A stretch of 64,000 nucleotides of DNA, from the NCBI GenBank assembly GCA_021186555.1, contig JAJKFL010000004.1:22534406-22598405 (forward strand), given 5' to 3'. The DNA is from Reticulitermes speratus (Eukaryota > Arthropoda > Insecta > Blattodea > Rhinotermitidae). Within the stretch, counting starts at the first letter, position 1; each line of letters opens with the position of its first letter. A program made the translations under genes and the position numbers. The notes under the pieces were generated by a model that was given only the letters and a program-made list of their open reading frames with translations, did not search any database and was not told the origin of the DNA. This document shows positions 9,430 through 20,507 of the stretch, piece after piece.

Positions 9430-9548
9430 TCAAGCGGCCATGGGGTGAAGTTGACCGCCCATCTCAATCTAGTGCTGAGGTTAAGAAAGTGCGGAAATAT
9501 TCCTCCACGCCCCACATACGTTTGTGGTCTGCACAGGGACACGTTTAC
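9430..9548 (+). mobile_element. SINE-C 3' fragment
   Basis: It matches only the 3' part of SINE-C: ggggtgaagttgaccgccc, then cagtgctgaggttaag-type sequence, then gtggtctgcacagggacac. The tRNA-like head is absent, as expected for 5' truncation or erosion. Confidence 0.6.
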
Positions 9549-9781
9549 TCTACTGTAGTTAGATAATTTCATTACTTCACTATAATATTTTCTACCTTTC
9601 TTTCATTTCTGTTTTTCTTTATCTGCTTTCCTTTCAGTCTCACATCATACGTCTCTTTTTGTGTATCTTTCAAAATTAGGCACGTGTGGAACGTTGATAT
9701 GTGAGATGTGGGACTAGATCATGAAGAGTATTGCTGTAGTAGACACCAACCAGTTGGAAACAAGTAGACAGATTCAGAGTA

Positions 9782-10330
9782 AGAGAGGCAATATATGTAT
9801 AACGTGATATTGAGGCGCGTTCGCGTAACTATTGTTGCCGTGCAAGAGCAATAAGTATTACATAAGAGTATTCTGAGTGTGTGTTTGTAGCCTTAATTGT
9901 CCAGCATGAAATGCGCATTCGCCATATTTTCATCTGTGGCCTCTCCGGCTGAAGAATATTTTTCCATATCTCATAAGCGGCACGATTTTCGAAAAAACTT
10001 TATTGACATGAAATATGTGTTTTGATTTTCTCTACAACGTTTGTCTGAAACATTTTTCATTGTAAGAAGAATTGAGCGAAATATGATCATAAATGTTTAT
10101 TGGTCTTCATGTAAAGTACCCGTTATTCGTGCCAGATTTTAATGAAACTTGAATTTTTGCGACAGATTTTCGAAAAATACTCAACTATTAAATTTCGTGA
10201 AAATCCGTCCTCCAGTAAGAGCCGAGTTGTTCCATGCGGGCGGGCGGACGGACGGACTGACAGAGAGACAGACGTGAGAAAGCTAATAGCCGCGTTTAGC
10301 CATTTTGCGAACGCCCATAATGACAGGTCT
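9782..10330 (-). mobile_element. Family F repeat (about 530 bp), minus copy
   Basis: This is one of four copies (with 20.5, 37.6 and 45.3 kb). Ordered landmarks on its coding-independent plus sense: gcgttcgcaaaat, a (gtcc)n run, catggaacaactcgg, gattttca(c/t)gaaattt, tcgaaaatctgtcg, gacaagaataacggg, gagaaatatttcagac, ttatgagat, gcaacag, and gcgaacgcgcctcaat. The first and last landmarks are inverted relative to each other (ggcgcgttcgc / gcgaacgcgcc), so it may be a non-autonomous DNA transposon, although related sequence continues about 40 bases beyond. The short open frames in it are accidental. Confidence 0.75.
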
Positions 10331-10948
10331 CTTAGGGAAGTATAACGTCGGATTTCGCATCTAAAAAACTGAAAAGTCGAAGTAAGTTAAGCCACAGTGC
10401 TCTGTTCGCCATTGTCGTTAGGACTGCGGATTCACTTTGGAATTCCCTGTACTCCCTCCGTATCTTCCAAGTCAGTTTCTACTCATAGTGTAGTGTAGCC
10501 ACCCCGCTTTGGCTTATACCCCAACTCGGTTTATTACATGTATAAATTACAACTCTGGGTGCTAATTGCACCATAAATCCAACTTTCCCTCCTCTCTCTC
10601 CTTCACCCCTTTCCATCTTTAGCTCTATTTCCCACCACATTTCCATCCCACACTTAGAATTACAATATCCCTGATGCAGCTCCCAAACCCTTTCTGTTAT
10701 CCTTTCACCGGAGAGAATGCTGTCATATAGACCTACAAGTTTGTACAATCGGATACGAACTAAGTTCAGTGTTTACTATTTATAAGTAATTGATTGCATT
10801 TCTCTGTATTCTCTACTTCCCTCCTGTCTCTGTCACACACACGCATGCGCGCATTACGAAATGTCTCTCAAGGGATCTTACCGCATAAGATTTGTTTTGA
10901 ATTGCAATGAAGCAGTGTTATTATGCAGAGTAGAATATATATCTAGAA
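10331..10948. other. Non-coding stretch, nothing assigned
   Basis: A pyrimidine-rich segment at 10575-10640 and an alternating cacacacacgcatgcgcgca motif near 10835 are the only visible features. No gene or repeat family is recognised. Confidence 0.45.
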
Positions 10949-11035
10949 CAGCGTTCCCCAACTTAAGTTTGTCCACGGAACCCTTTCATACTCGAGAAAA
11001 TTTTGTGAAACTTCCAATAAAATACGTATGTATGA
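10949..11035 (+). mobile_element. hAT-like terminal fragment
   Basis: Begins cagcgttccccaact and continues gtccacggaaccc, the style of end seen in hAT-superfamily non-autonomous elements and in the complete element at 11707-12135. No opposite end or target duplication was found, so the right limit is approximate. Confidence 0.4.
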
Positions 11036-11137
11036 AGTTAAAAACATGACAGTAAAAGAGTTAATTGATATTTCGGGTTTACACTCTGCTTCTTTGTTTG
11101 TTTCGGAGTAAGTTGTGAGAGGCAGTGTAAGAAGAAT

Positions 11138-11445
11138 GAAATCCGGGGTTGCGTAGCCGGCATAGTGACTGGGCTACGGGCTGGAGGAACGAGGAACATT
11201 GTTCCGTTCCTGGCAGGGACAAGAAATGTATCTACGAGTATATTTCGAAGTATGCAGACCATCTGTGGAATTCACCCAGCCTGCTATTTGGTACTGGGAA
11301 CCCTTTCCAAGGGGGATAAAGCGCCGACGTGTGAAGCTAACCACTCACCTCCCTCTAGTTCCGGGGCTAAGAATGAGTGGAGCTGTAACCCCGCTCCCCC
11401 ATATGCCTTCATGGCGTGCACAGGGACAAATTTATCCTTTAGAAA
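11138..11445 (+). mobile_element. SINE-C copy
   Basis: Head: atccggggttgcgtagccgg, then actgggctacgggctgg. Box B is decayed (gttccgttcctggcaggga). Middle: cacccagcctgc, gtgaagctaaccactcacc. Tail: catatgccttcatggcgtgc then acagggaca. The overlapping open frames here are products of this SINE, not genes. Confidence 0.8.
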
Positions 11446-11706
11446 GAAATCGCATTCGTGACAGGATAAAAGAAAGGATATAAAGATCAGAAGAAATTTT
11501 GACAAAATAAAAGAAGGGATATAAATAAAAGAAGAAATTTTGAGAAAATAAAAGAAGGGATATATATCTATTGATCATGTTCTGATTATAGAATCTGACC
11601 TGGCGCAACACCGAAGGATGCGTTTTAAATTTAAACTACTAAAAATAATTTTGTTAATGGCCACAGGGCTCAGGGAATTTCGCTCTTACTAAATGTTTAC
11701 GTACAG

Positions 11707-12135
11707 CAGCGGTTCCCAATCTTTTATGTGTGTGACCTTAAAGTAGCAAATTGTATGTGACCCGCGACTGTACCATGGAAACGGCTAAAGTCAGTGATAT
11801 TTACTATAAATGAACTAATACTAATGGCTTTTCTTGAACACTATGTAACATTGCCAATTATGAATAAAATATTAAATTTTTAATGTTACGTGTCAAATCC
11901 ATTACTTTTGGGACAATATTAAATACACAAAACATGCAAGAAACAAATCTTTATTTAAATAACTCATACATGTGCTGGTTAGATAGATCATTTACTTCTA
12001 AATAAATTGTTTGAATTGAGATATAAATTTTTATTTTTTTCATAATTATCGAGTTCTCCATAAAACCCTCTCGCGAATCTACGTCAGACCCCCGCGACCC
12101 TGATTTGGGTCGCGACCCGAGGTTGGGGACCACTG
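11707..12135. mobile_element. Non-autonomous hAT-type DNA transposon (429 bp)
   Basis: The left end cagcggttcccaatct and the right end (complement cagtggtccccaacct) form the imperfect terminal inverted repeats typical of hAT elements. Immediately outside are acgtacag (11699-11706) and atgtacag (12136-12143), an 8-bp target duplication with one change; eight bases is the hAT hallmark. Subterminal sequence is rich in gacccgcgac / gtcgcgaccc. There is no transposase frame, so movement would have depended on a transposase supplied elsewhere. Confidence 0.88.
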
Positions 12136-12143
12136 ATGTACAG

Positions 12144-12770
12144 TATACGTAAGCAAGCGACAGTAAGACAGTAAAGTTTTAAATTCAGTAATTTTAATTC
12201 CTTTAATTTTTGCAATTAAATCGATGAAGGATTCTCAATTGTGTTTTTAAATTTAAAATAGGGAAGTAATCTAAACATAAGTTCACGTGGTTTAGGATTT
12301 CATAATTAAAGGACCTACGCAGATTGTATTCGTCTTACATCGATTACCATATATTCCATCGCTGAAGCAAAATCTTAGCGGCAACAAATTTAAATGTGAT
12401 CGCGACTTGTAAACAGTTGTGGCACGACGGCTGGCAACACAGAATATGACTTACATAAAAAGGGAACAGAAAAGTTCTACCCACGAAATGATGAATTCCC
12501 CAGTCGTGCCGGAGACTGTATGGAAAATAGCGATAAAGCAGTACAATTACATCTGCGCTATTTTAGTAGGGGTGAAAATAAATAGAAATATATGGATTGT
12601 AGACTTATTTTACGGTCGATTCTCATACGTAAAACACTTCCAACGCCACGTGGCTCGCCTTTATTTGAACGTCATTTGTACTGTTGGCCCATGAACGATG
12701 TGAGTTTGAGATTCCTAACAAAGAACTATTTGAAACATTTTCTATAAGCTAAATACTTAATATCCTACAT
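12144..12770. other. Non-coding stretch, nothing assigned
   Basis: AT-rich. A 91-codon frame at 12419-12694 has no recognised motif and may be chance. Confidence 0.45.
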
Positions 12771-12782
12771 ACAATAAAAAGA

Positions 12783-13046
12783 AGAAAGGCTAACTGGATT
12801 GGTCACATCTTGCGTAGAAACTGCCTTCTGAAACACGTGATTGAAGGAAAGTTAGAAGGAAGGATAGAAATGACGGGAAGACGAGGGAGAAGACGTAAGC
12901 AGCTACTGGATGACCTTAAGGAAAAGAGAAAATACTGGAAATTGAGAGAGGAAGCACTAGATCGCACTCAATGGAAAACTCGCTTTGGAAGAGGCTACGG
13001 ACCTGTCGTAAGACAGACTACAGAATTGAACTACTTAATTAAATAG
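12783..13046 (+). pseudogene. LINE-B C-terminal ORF fragment
   Basis: An 87-codon open frame begins RKANWIGHILRRNC, continues LLKHVIEGKLEGRIEM with a basic TGRRGRRRKQLL block, and ends RFGRGYGPVVRQTTE before a stop. WIGHILRRN and the basic block correspond in position to the RWAGHVARM / RPRRRWED blocks of LINE-A, so this is the tail of a second non-LTR retrotransposon reverse-transcriptase ORF. There is no upstream catalytic domain. The C-terminus matches the relic at 1614-1664. It reads as a recent, uneroded 5' truncation because the frame is intact. Confidence 0.8.
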
Positions 13047-13219
13047 ATTAGAAATGTATGGTACACATCAGCTTCTGGCTGGTGATGGCTTTGTTAATTT
13101 ATTTGGCAAAAACGTATCTACTTTAGAGAAAAGCACAAACGCTTTATTCGCCGCTGATAAATTGTTTATCTGGAAATGAATTCTGAGGAAACTAAGTAGG
13201 CCTACGCATTACGGTATTA

Positions 13220-13895
13220 TCAACAGAACGCAGAAAAAATTCGCAATATAAAGGTAATACGTCCAAAAAAATTCACAAAGTTCAAATATTTGGGAAGGAA
13301 AATGTCTAGTCAAAATTGCCTACAGGAAGGAATTAAGAGCAGACTAAATTCGGGAAATACTTGCTGCCATTTGGGTCAAAACTTTTATCTTCCCATCAGG
13401 TATCTAAAAATATAAAATTTAAAATATAGAGAAATATAATGCTGCCTGTAGGTGGGTAAGTTTGTGAAACTTTGTCTCTTGACATCAAGGGAATAACATT
13501 GACTGACATTAATGGAGAAGAGGCAGTGAAGAATGTATTTGGGCCTAAGATGGAGGGATAAATAGATGTCTGCAGAAAACACCATAAAAATCTTTACGGT
13601 TTTGTTCTTTGTCAGTATTACTTGTGCGATGAAATGAACTTGGATAAGATAGGAAGGCATGAGAGAAAAATAAATACATCCAGATTTTTTGTGGAGAAAC
13701 CTGAAGAGAAGGGACCGCTTGGAGGACCTGGGCGTGAAGTGGAAGGATAACATTAAAATGGATCTTAAAGAAACGGGATGAGATTCATCCGGCTTGCAGG
13801 GACGGAGAATTGTCAAGCTCTTGTTAATACGGTAATGTACTTTGGGGTTCCATAAAATACGGGGAATTTGTTAAATATCTGAGGATCTCTTATCT
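13220..13895 (+). mobile_element. LINE-A 3' end, decayed
   Basis: Collinear with the copy at 3663-4440: FTKFKYLGRKMSSQNCLQE at the left, ataatgctgcctgtaggtgg, gaagagaagggaccgcttgg, aaaatggatcttaaaga and ggttccataaaatacgggg at the right. There are many substitutions and indels. The 143-codon minus-strand frame here is antisense to this repeat and should not be called a gene. Confidence 0.75.
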
Positions 13896-14169
13896 TTTCC
13901 AGAAGTGCTGTGAAGTTAGAAGGAAAGTAACAACGAACCGTGACATTTGTATCTGCTCTAGGTTCGTATTTGCAACAGTAAATTTGCATTTGCAATAAAT
14001 GACCACAGCCACCCGTGAGTTTAGAAAATGAGCAATGAATTTTCCGAAAAAATATGCTAAACTTAGTCTGTTGAAGCACAGATTTTCTTTCCATTCTTAT
14101 TTGTAATAAAAACGGCGACTTTAAACAAAAACTATAATTTTAAAACGAGTAAACTTTATAGCGACAAAT

Positions 14170-14562
14170 AATAATAAAATAACCATGGCTCAACAGCCCT
14201 ATATGGGCTCGGGCCTCCTCTTTCCGAGGTTACCGGGTCGTGCGCATTCGTGGCAGTTGGTGACTGGCCGCGCTGCTGTTCTATCGATCCTGATGTGACC
14301 GCAAGAGCCATCTGGCAGGCAGACTTGGGTGAGAAATGGAGGCTTTGCATTTAGCTTACGAAACATTTCTATTCATGCCCGTAAGGTTCTTTTACATGCC
14401 GTAAATCTACGACATGGGACCGACGGCTTTACTTCCCCTCCGAAGGAAGTGGTGCTCCGGATTTTTATCACCCTTAAAAATCCATCGACCTCGGTCGGGA
14501 TCGAACCCGCGAACCTTGGGTCCAGTGGCGAGCACGCTAACCACTAGTCCACCGAGGTCGAC
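14170..14562 (-). mobile_element. SINE-E, full-length, with 14-bp target duplication
   Basis: Read on the minus strand from 14562: tRNA-like head (cggtggactagtggttagcg; box B cgggttcgatcccg), a long body (ccggagcaccacttccttcg, gacggctttac in complement, atgtcgtagatttacggc), and a tail with ggaggcccgagccc and gctgttgagccatgg, ending in an A/T-rich simple tail. The bases ttatagcgacaaat flank it at 14156-14169 and 14563-14576. At 393 bp it is the longest SINE here. Its tail is shared with SINE-A. Confidence 0.92.
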
Positions 14563-14576
14563 TTATAGCGACAAAT

Positions 14577-15235
14577 GCTAGTAAATAAAAAACTTGAGTA
14601 TTAATAATTCCTAGGCTGAAAAGGCCAAGCTCTCTTGCTGCCCATCTTACACAATGCGATCATCCTGCCCCCAATTCTTAACACATGCATTTCAACCATG
14701 TTACTCTCTAAACATCATGCGCTCTCTGCCCCACAATAGTGTTACATGTTTATCTGTAGCCTTATAACAGCCCGAATTTCTAAGACCATGAATATGAGAA
14801 ACAATAATATCAGCTCTGTTTTCACTGTACGGAAGTTAATTTGTTACATTAATTCCTGAACCAAGTTATCTAGTTTGTCATCCATAAAAGCTGAAACTCT
14901 TCACAGTGCTCCATGTTTAGGAGATTTGACATGGCAGGTAAATCAGACAGGAATAGCACACTACTGAGTACGCCAGTATTAAATTCAGTGTGAGTTATAT
15001 TGGCAGTATTGGTATTACCTCCTACACAGCTTTGGTTTCTTAGTTGGCAAGTATTTTATTGAAGTTAAGCTACGTGTTGCGACTGACAGGCAGTCCCAAT
15101 AATGAATTTCAAAGGAAATAGAAAATCATAAACAAGAAATTTTATATCCTTAAATCCAACTAGCTACGTAATGCAAACAGCAGTCCAATAAACAAACATA
15201 AGCCTACAGACGAACAAATATCTCTCTTAAATAAA
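14577..15235. other. Non-coding stretch, nothing assigned
   Basis: AT-rich sequence with no identifiable repeat or coding signal. Confidence 0.5.
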
Positions 15236-15282
15236 GCTGAAGATAACCGCATATCGGTCGAAATATGTAGCTTAATGTGAAA
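15236..15282 (+). ncRNA. Isolated hammerhead-ribozyme-like motif
   Basis: Order seen: aaag, CUGAAGA, U, a hairpin (ACCG/CGGU with loop CAUAU, plus flanking A and C), GAA, AUAUGU (3-bp self-complementary stem III), A, GCUUAAU. Both conserved boxes are intact. Stem I would be AAGC/GCUU if one C before CUGAAGA has been lost, and there is one extra U before stem II. No inverted partner is nearby. This is a structural match by eye, not a demonstrated ribozyme. Confidence 0.4.
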
Positions 15283-15398
15283 AAAATACATACCAGTTAA
15301 ATAACAGCACTTGTGTAGATAGTAATACTAATACTTCCAATTATTGAATTCCAACACAACGGGATGCATAAGATCACAGGCGGGAGTTATATTATTTG

Positions 15399-15612
15399 AC
15401 ATAAATAACTCCTTGGAGTATATAGTCCATCTTGAGCACTAAGCAGTCGCTCAGCTAGTCAAAGATTTCCCATTCGTCTGTGGAAACTTAACTGTGTCCT
15501 TAGCCAGATAAATGAAGTCCACATAGTTAAATTTAATTATTTCATGTACATTTTCATGTTATCCACCCATCTACTCCTAAGTGTAAGAAGTGGCCGTTTT
15601 CCATCAAGTTAT
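15399..15612 (-). mobile_element. LINE-A 3' end, decayed
   Basis: Minus-strand LINE-A landmarks in order: ctccttggagtatatagtcc (the UTR end), cagctagtcaaagatttccc, then tctgtggaaacttaactgtg, and diverged coding-end sequence up to aagaagtggccgttttcc. Confidence 0.6.
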
Positions 15613-16570
15613 CCGACTAAAATTTTGTTTTATTCTTGGACATATATATTCAGGATATTGCCATAAGCATTAATTCGCAAAAAAGGGTTTATTTTTTCTC
15701 TATTTTTGATCAACACCTCTTTTCTACAAAACTTTAATTGAATCGAGTTTTACTTTTTAACTTAAAATAAAACATATTATCTGTACTGTCAATTCCTGTC
15801 TGATTATTTCCACCAAAGCTTTTAGTAGTTTCCTTATTTTCTCCTGGCAAGTATCTAGATCGTAAATCGAACAAAGTCACAATAGCTTTCTTCTTTATCA
15901 ATTCCAATCTTTCAAACTCCAGTCTCTATACCCTGCGACGCCGTGTAGTCTCAGCTATGGACAGAATCGTAAAATAAACCGATGTGAGTAAATACTCCTT
16001 ATTTAAAACCACGGGCGTTAACAGATGATACGTTGTCGTTAAATAAATTACTGATGCAAGATGTAGCTTGCGTAGTTTTATTACGTGTGATGGAAACTGA
16101 AAAACCAAGATGACCCGCTTTATTGTTTTATAAGCTAGCAATGCAAGCAAATGCAACAATTATACTTCCTGTGGATGTTTCCAAAAGATTTTGCTTTGGT
16201 ACACAATGTCTCTCATCCCCCTCTATTTAGAACCGGGCTTCCGAATTTGTAAGCAAACAGAGATAAACGTGTCATCTTGCTACAGAGGTGGTGTATTGTC
16301 ACGTTGCTGCTTGCTTGTACAGGGTGTTTGCTTAAGATACACTCTATGTTATCCCATGCAAACTGGGAGATGGAATGGTATGCATGAACAAAAAAAAAGA
16401 GAACGACATACAACATGGAGGAATGAATATGGGAGAAAAGGAACAAATAGAGCCACTAAAACGCGCAAAACAAGCTGCTTTGAACCTAACATATTTAGTG
16501 TTTATATGCTGAGGTGATTTATGCGAAGTGGTAGTGCTGGCCTAGTTACAGTCTGTGAATAACTCGAAAG
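15613..16570. other. Non-coding stretch, nothing assigned
   Basis: Several short open frames on both strands (15926-16517), none with a recognised motif. No repeat family is identified. Confidence 0.45.
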
Positions 16571-16579
16571 CCTCGTGGC

Positions 16580-16602
16580 CCTTCCTTCCTTCCTTCCTTC
16601 TT
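16580..16602. repeat. (CTTC)n microsatellite
   Basis: About five tandem copies of cttc. Confidence 0.85.
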
Positions 16603-16689
16603 CATGTAAATACTCTACATTTGAACTGCGTGGCAGTAACTGATAGTTGGATTCATATTTAAAAATGTGTAGATTTTGATCTCTTTTAA

Positions 16690-17075
16690 AATATTGGAAG
16701 GACCGAGAAATACCACGAACCCACTAAATGGGACATGTCACAGCGCTCAGTACCTATCAGATTGACTCGGGTTGCTGTAGAGGCTGGGCTATTTGGGATT
16801 TATGATATGAATGTGTTCACCTAATAGGGTGATAAAATAAATTATGATGGGCTAGGCGGGGCTTGTAAAATTGGTGGGACATTTGGGATGTACGTGTAAA
16901 ATTCTTATTGGAAGGTCAGAATGCGTAAATGGGAAGAAAGGTCATATTAAGACGGATCTTAAGTAAATGAGTTAGCAGTCGTAATATAATTTTATGCGGT
17001 TCACGACAGAATCTAGTAGTGACCTACTCGAAACATTTTATTGAAATTTGTTTCATAAAACGGGGGAAAATTAAA
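16690..17075 (+). mobile_element. LINE-A 3' end, strongly decayed
   Basis: Recognisable pieces: gatgggctaggcggggcttg (from the RWAG block), attcttattggaaggtcaga, aagacggatcttaagtaaat, and ataaaacggggg near the end. Heavily mutated, so limits are approximate. Confidence 0.5.
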
Positions 17076-17559
17076 CCAGATAGCCGACTGTCGGCTTTTA
17101 AAGAAAGACTACACCGTGGAGTTAAACTTATTTCGGGATTTCTCGTACACAATGACAAGTAGGAAAATGTATCAGCTGCGTGTGTTACTTAACACCTAAT
17201 GAAAGAGGATGACTATTCTTGATGACCTGAAAGGCGCTGATGGGAAAGCGGTTGTAGTTGTTTGGTCCGGATTGCTGAGTGGAAACACGAATAACATTGA
17301 TTTGTTTAGCCGGCGTTAGTACGGCGACTCGAGCTTGGCATGTCTCAGATATTAGCCTGGAGCATCAGCTGTGAGCGATTCTGCTCAGTAATACTGACAA
17401 TCCGTACTTGCCATTTATTATAAATGCTACATTAGCTGTTTCTTGTGACAGCAAATTCTGAAATGAAATTGTTTTTATTTTACAGAAATACGGTTATAGA
17501 TTTGATTTGGGTATACAAGACAATTTTGATATAGAAGCATACACTCACAAACAGTTTGG

Positions 17560-17560
<1 letters not shown>

Positions 17561-17595
<35 letters not shown>
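17561..17595. repeat. (TAA)n microsatellite
   Basis: Eleven or so tandem taa units, about 50 bases before the satellite array. Confidence 0.9.
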
Positions 17596-17596
<1 letters not shown>

Positions 17597-17648
17597 TAAT
17601 TCAGTTCATCCTTCTTTTTGTGAGACTGCCTGCCGGTTAAACCCGGGA

Positions 17649-19504
17649 CAGTTTTATATGCAAGGCATAATTTTAATTTAGAGATATACAGTCGCTGACA
17701 GGGTACGTAACACAGCTTTATATGCAAGGCATAATTTTAATTTAGAGATATACAGTCGCTGACAGGGTACGTAACACAGCTTTATATGCAAGGCATAATT
17801 TTAATTTAGAGATATACAGTCTCTGACAGGGTACGTAACACAGTTTTATATGCAAGGCATAATTTTAATTTAGAGATATACAGTCGCTGACAGGGTACGT
17901 AACACAGTTTTATATGCACGGCATAATTTTAATTTAGAGATATACAGTCGCTGACAGGGTACGTAACAGAGTTTTATATGCAAGGCATAATTTTAATTTA
18001 GAGATATACAGTCTCTGACAGGGTACGTAACACAGTTTTATATGCAAGGCATAATTTTAATTTAGAGATATACAGTCTCTGACAGGGTACGTAACACAGT
18101 TTTATATGCAAGGCATAATTTTAATTTAGAGATATACAGTCGCTGACAGGGTACGTAACAGAGTTTTGTATGCAAGGCATAATTTTAATTTAGAGATATT
18201 CAGTCGCTGACAGGGTACGTAACAGAGTTTAATATGCAAGGAATAATTTTAACTTAGAGATATACAGTCGCTGACAGGGTACGTAACACAGTTTTATATG
18301 CAAGGCATAATTTTAATTTAGAGATATACAGTCGCTGACAGGGTACGTAACACAGCTTTATATGCAAGGCATAATTTTAATTTAGAGATATACAGTCTCT
18401 GACAGGGTACGTAACACAGTTTTATATGCAAGGCATAATTTTAATTTAGAGATATACAGTCGCTGACAGGGTACGTAACACAGTTTTATATGCAAGGCAT
18501 AATTTTAATTTAGAGATATACAGTCGCTGACAGGGTACGTAACAGAGTTTTATATGCAAGGCATAATTTTAATTTAGAGATATACAGTCTCTGACAGGGT
18601 ACGTAACACAGTTTTGTATGCAAGGCATAATTTTAATTTAGAGATATACAGTCTCTGACAGGGTACGTAACACAGTTTTATATGCAAGGCATAATTTTAA
18701 TTTAGAGATATACAGTCTCTGACAGGGTACGTAACACAGTTTTATATGCAAGGCATAATTTTAATTTAGAGATATACAGTCGCTGACAGGGTACGTAACA
18801 GAGTTTTGTATGCAAGGCATAATTTTAATTTAGAGATATTCAGTCGCTGACAGGGTACGTAACAGAGTTTAATATGCAAGGAATAATTTTAACTTAGAGA
18901 TATACAGTCGCTGACAGGGTACGTAACACAGTTTTATATGCAAGGCATAATTTTAATTTAGAGATATACAGTCGCTGACAGGGTACGTAACACAGCTTTA
19001 TATGCAAGGCATAATTTTAATTTAGAGATATACAGTCTCTGACAGGGTACGTAACACAGTTTTATATGCAAGGCATAATTTTAATTTAGAGATATACAGT
19101 CGCTGACAGGGTACGTAACACAGTTTTATATGCAAGGCATAATTTTAATTTAGAGATATACAGTCGCTGACAGGGTACGTAACAGAGTTTTATATGCAAG
19201 GCATAATTTTAATTTAGAGATATACAGTCTCTGACAGGGTACGTAACACAGTTTTGTATGCAAGGCATAATTTTAATTTAGAGATATACAGTCTCTGACA
19301 GGGTACGTAACACAGTTTTATATGCAAGGCATAATTTTAATTTAGAGATATACAGTCGCTGACAGGGTACGTAACAGAGTTTTGTATGCAAGGCATAATT
19401 TTAATTTAGAGATATTCAGTCGCTGACAAGGTACGTAACAGAGTTTAATATGCAAGGAATAATTTTAATTTAGAGATATACAGTCGCTGACAGGGTACGT
19501 AACA
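17649..19504. repeat. 64-bp tandem satellite array, 29 monomers, higher-order structure
   Basis: The monomer runs cag, tttta, tatgcaaggc, ataattttaatttagagata, tacagtcgctg, acagggtacgtaaca. Starts occur every 64 bases from 17649; (19505-17649)/64 is exactly 29, so no monomer has gained or lost a base. Variant sites (c/gag start; cttta or ttaata; ttttg; tattcag; cgctg or tctctg) recur in order. Monomers 9, 19 and 28 are the same variant, as are 10, 20 and 29, and 3, 12 and 22. This gives blocks of 9, 10 and 9 monomers (17713-18288, 18289-18928, 18929-19504) after one leading monomer. The array ends in a partial unit, cagtttt. Confidence 0.97.
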
Positions 19505-19511
19505 CAGTTTT

Positions 19512-20290
19512 CTCTTATTGTGTGCTTAGCAGCTTTGGGTTGTGTCTGTATATTAATTCCACTCGTGTCCCAAAGTACGAGTAACTGACAAGTCACATGT
19601 ATTTTTTACACACTCGTTTTTATCGTACGTCGTTTTACGTTAGAAAGTGTTAATCACTTTCGATTTCTCATATCCATGACTTGAACTAGTTTTAATACGC
19701 AATAGGGACTCTCTTATCTTACGAAGTCAGTAGAACTTGTGGGAGTGACATTCGCGCAGTCAGCGCGGTAGGGTTCTGATAACTTAGCTTTCACAGCATT
19801 ATGTAAATAAGTAATTGATGCAGTTAGACTAATCTTCAGCCACAAGACATTAGAGGACGTCAGCCGTTGCTGGCCCGTCCGCTTGATACGATAACGTTTT
19901 AAGGTTTTCATATCGGCACAGAAGCAACGTTAAGCAAAATATACTCTGCTGTGTATAAAGACAAAGCATTAAAGATAAACGCAAAGTTTTGCCTTACCTA
20001 AACAGGGGTCATGGAGGTAAAGCTAGAGAGGGCAGTAAATGGTCAGTTTTTGGCCATTATAGACATTTTTTCCATTTAAGACTCTCAGGCAGCTATTGAA
20101 ATGGTACGAAATTTTGTTATACGTGGTGACGACTTAACGTTGTAGTGAAGAAATTAGGGTGTTGTTTATGATTTCACGACGATTAGGCAAGAAGTGTTTA
20201 TATTCCTTATATTTCATCAGAAGTGGATGACTGCCATGATTAATGGTGAACTGAGTAGGGTGGAAGGCAAACACGTTGCGCTATGATTAT
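19512..20290. other. Non-coding stretch after the satellite
   Basis: No gene or repeat recognised. A minus-strand frame at 19714-19911 ends in residues (SEPYRADCANVTPTSSTDFVR) that I have a vague memory of seeing in cockroach repeat-derived frames, but that is not enough to name it. Confidence 0.4.
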
Positions 20291-20299
20291 CCTGGTGGA

Positions 20300-20410
20300 C
20301 CTACATTCAGGGAGCGGAGTCCGAGATATGTGGTTTCATTCCGGTAGGGATGAGACATTTATCTTTTCTGCAAAGGGTCCTGACCGGTTCTGGGGCCCAC
20401 GAAGTGTCTT
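20300..20410 (+). mobile_element. Possible SINE-C relic
   Basis: gtttcattccggtagggatg resembles a box-B region, and gtcctgaccggttctggggc then cccac resembles the SINE-C middle. Short and diverged. Confidence 0.35.
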
Positions 20411-20507
20411 ATTAAGTTGGTACAGGAAGAGGAAGCAAGCTCCCTAAAAAAAAGGCTGGTACCTATGCACCAGTCTGAAAGGTGTCATGTTCTGGAAGAC
20501 TGAAGTT

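Noticed and set aside
10142-10345. Frame with a GRADGRTDRETDVRK segment
   Set aside because: The charged stretch comes from the (gtcc)n run within family F and appears in every copy.
13385-13816. 143-codon minus-strand frame
   Set aside because: It is antisense to a decayed LINE-A 3' end.
17649-19504. Regular array that could be mistaken for a CRISPR locus
   Set aside because: The 64-bp units are contiguous with no unique spacers, there are no cas genes, and the context is a eukaryotic genome. It is a satellite.
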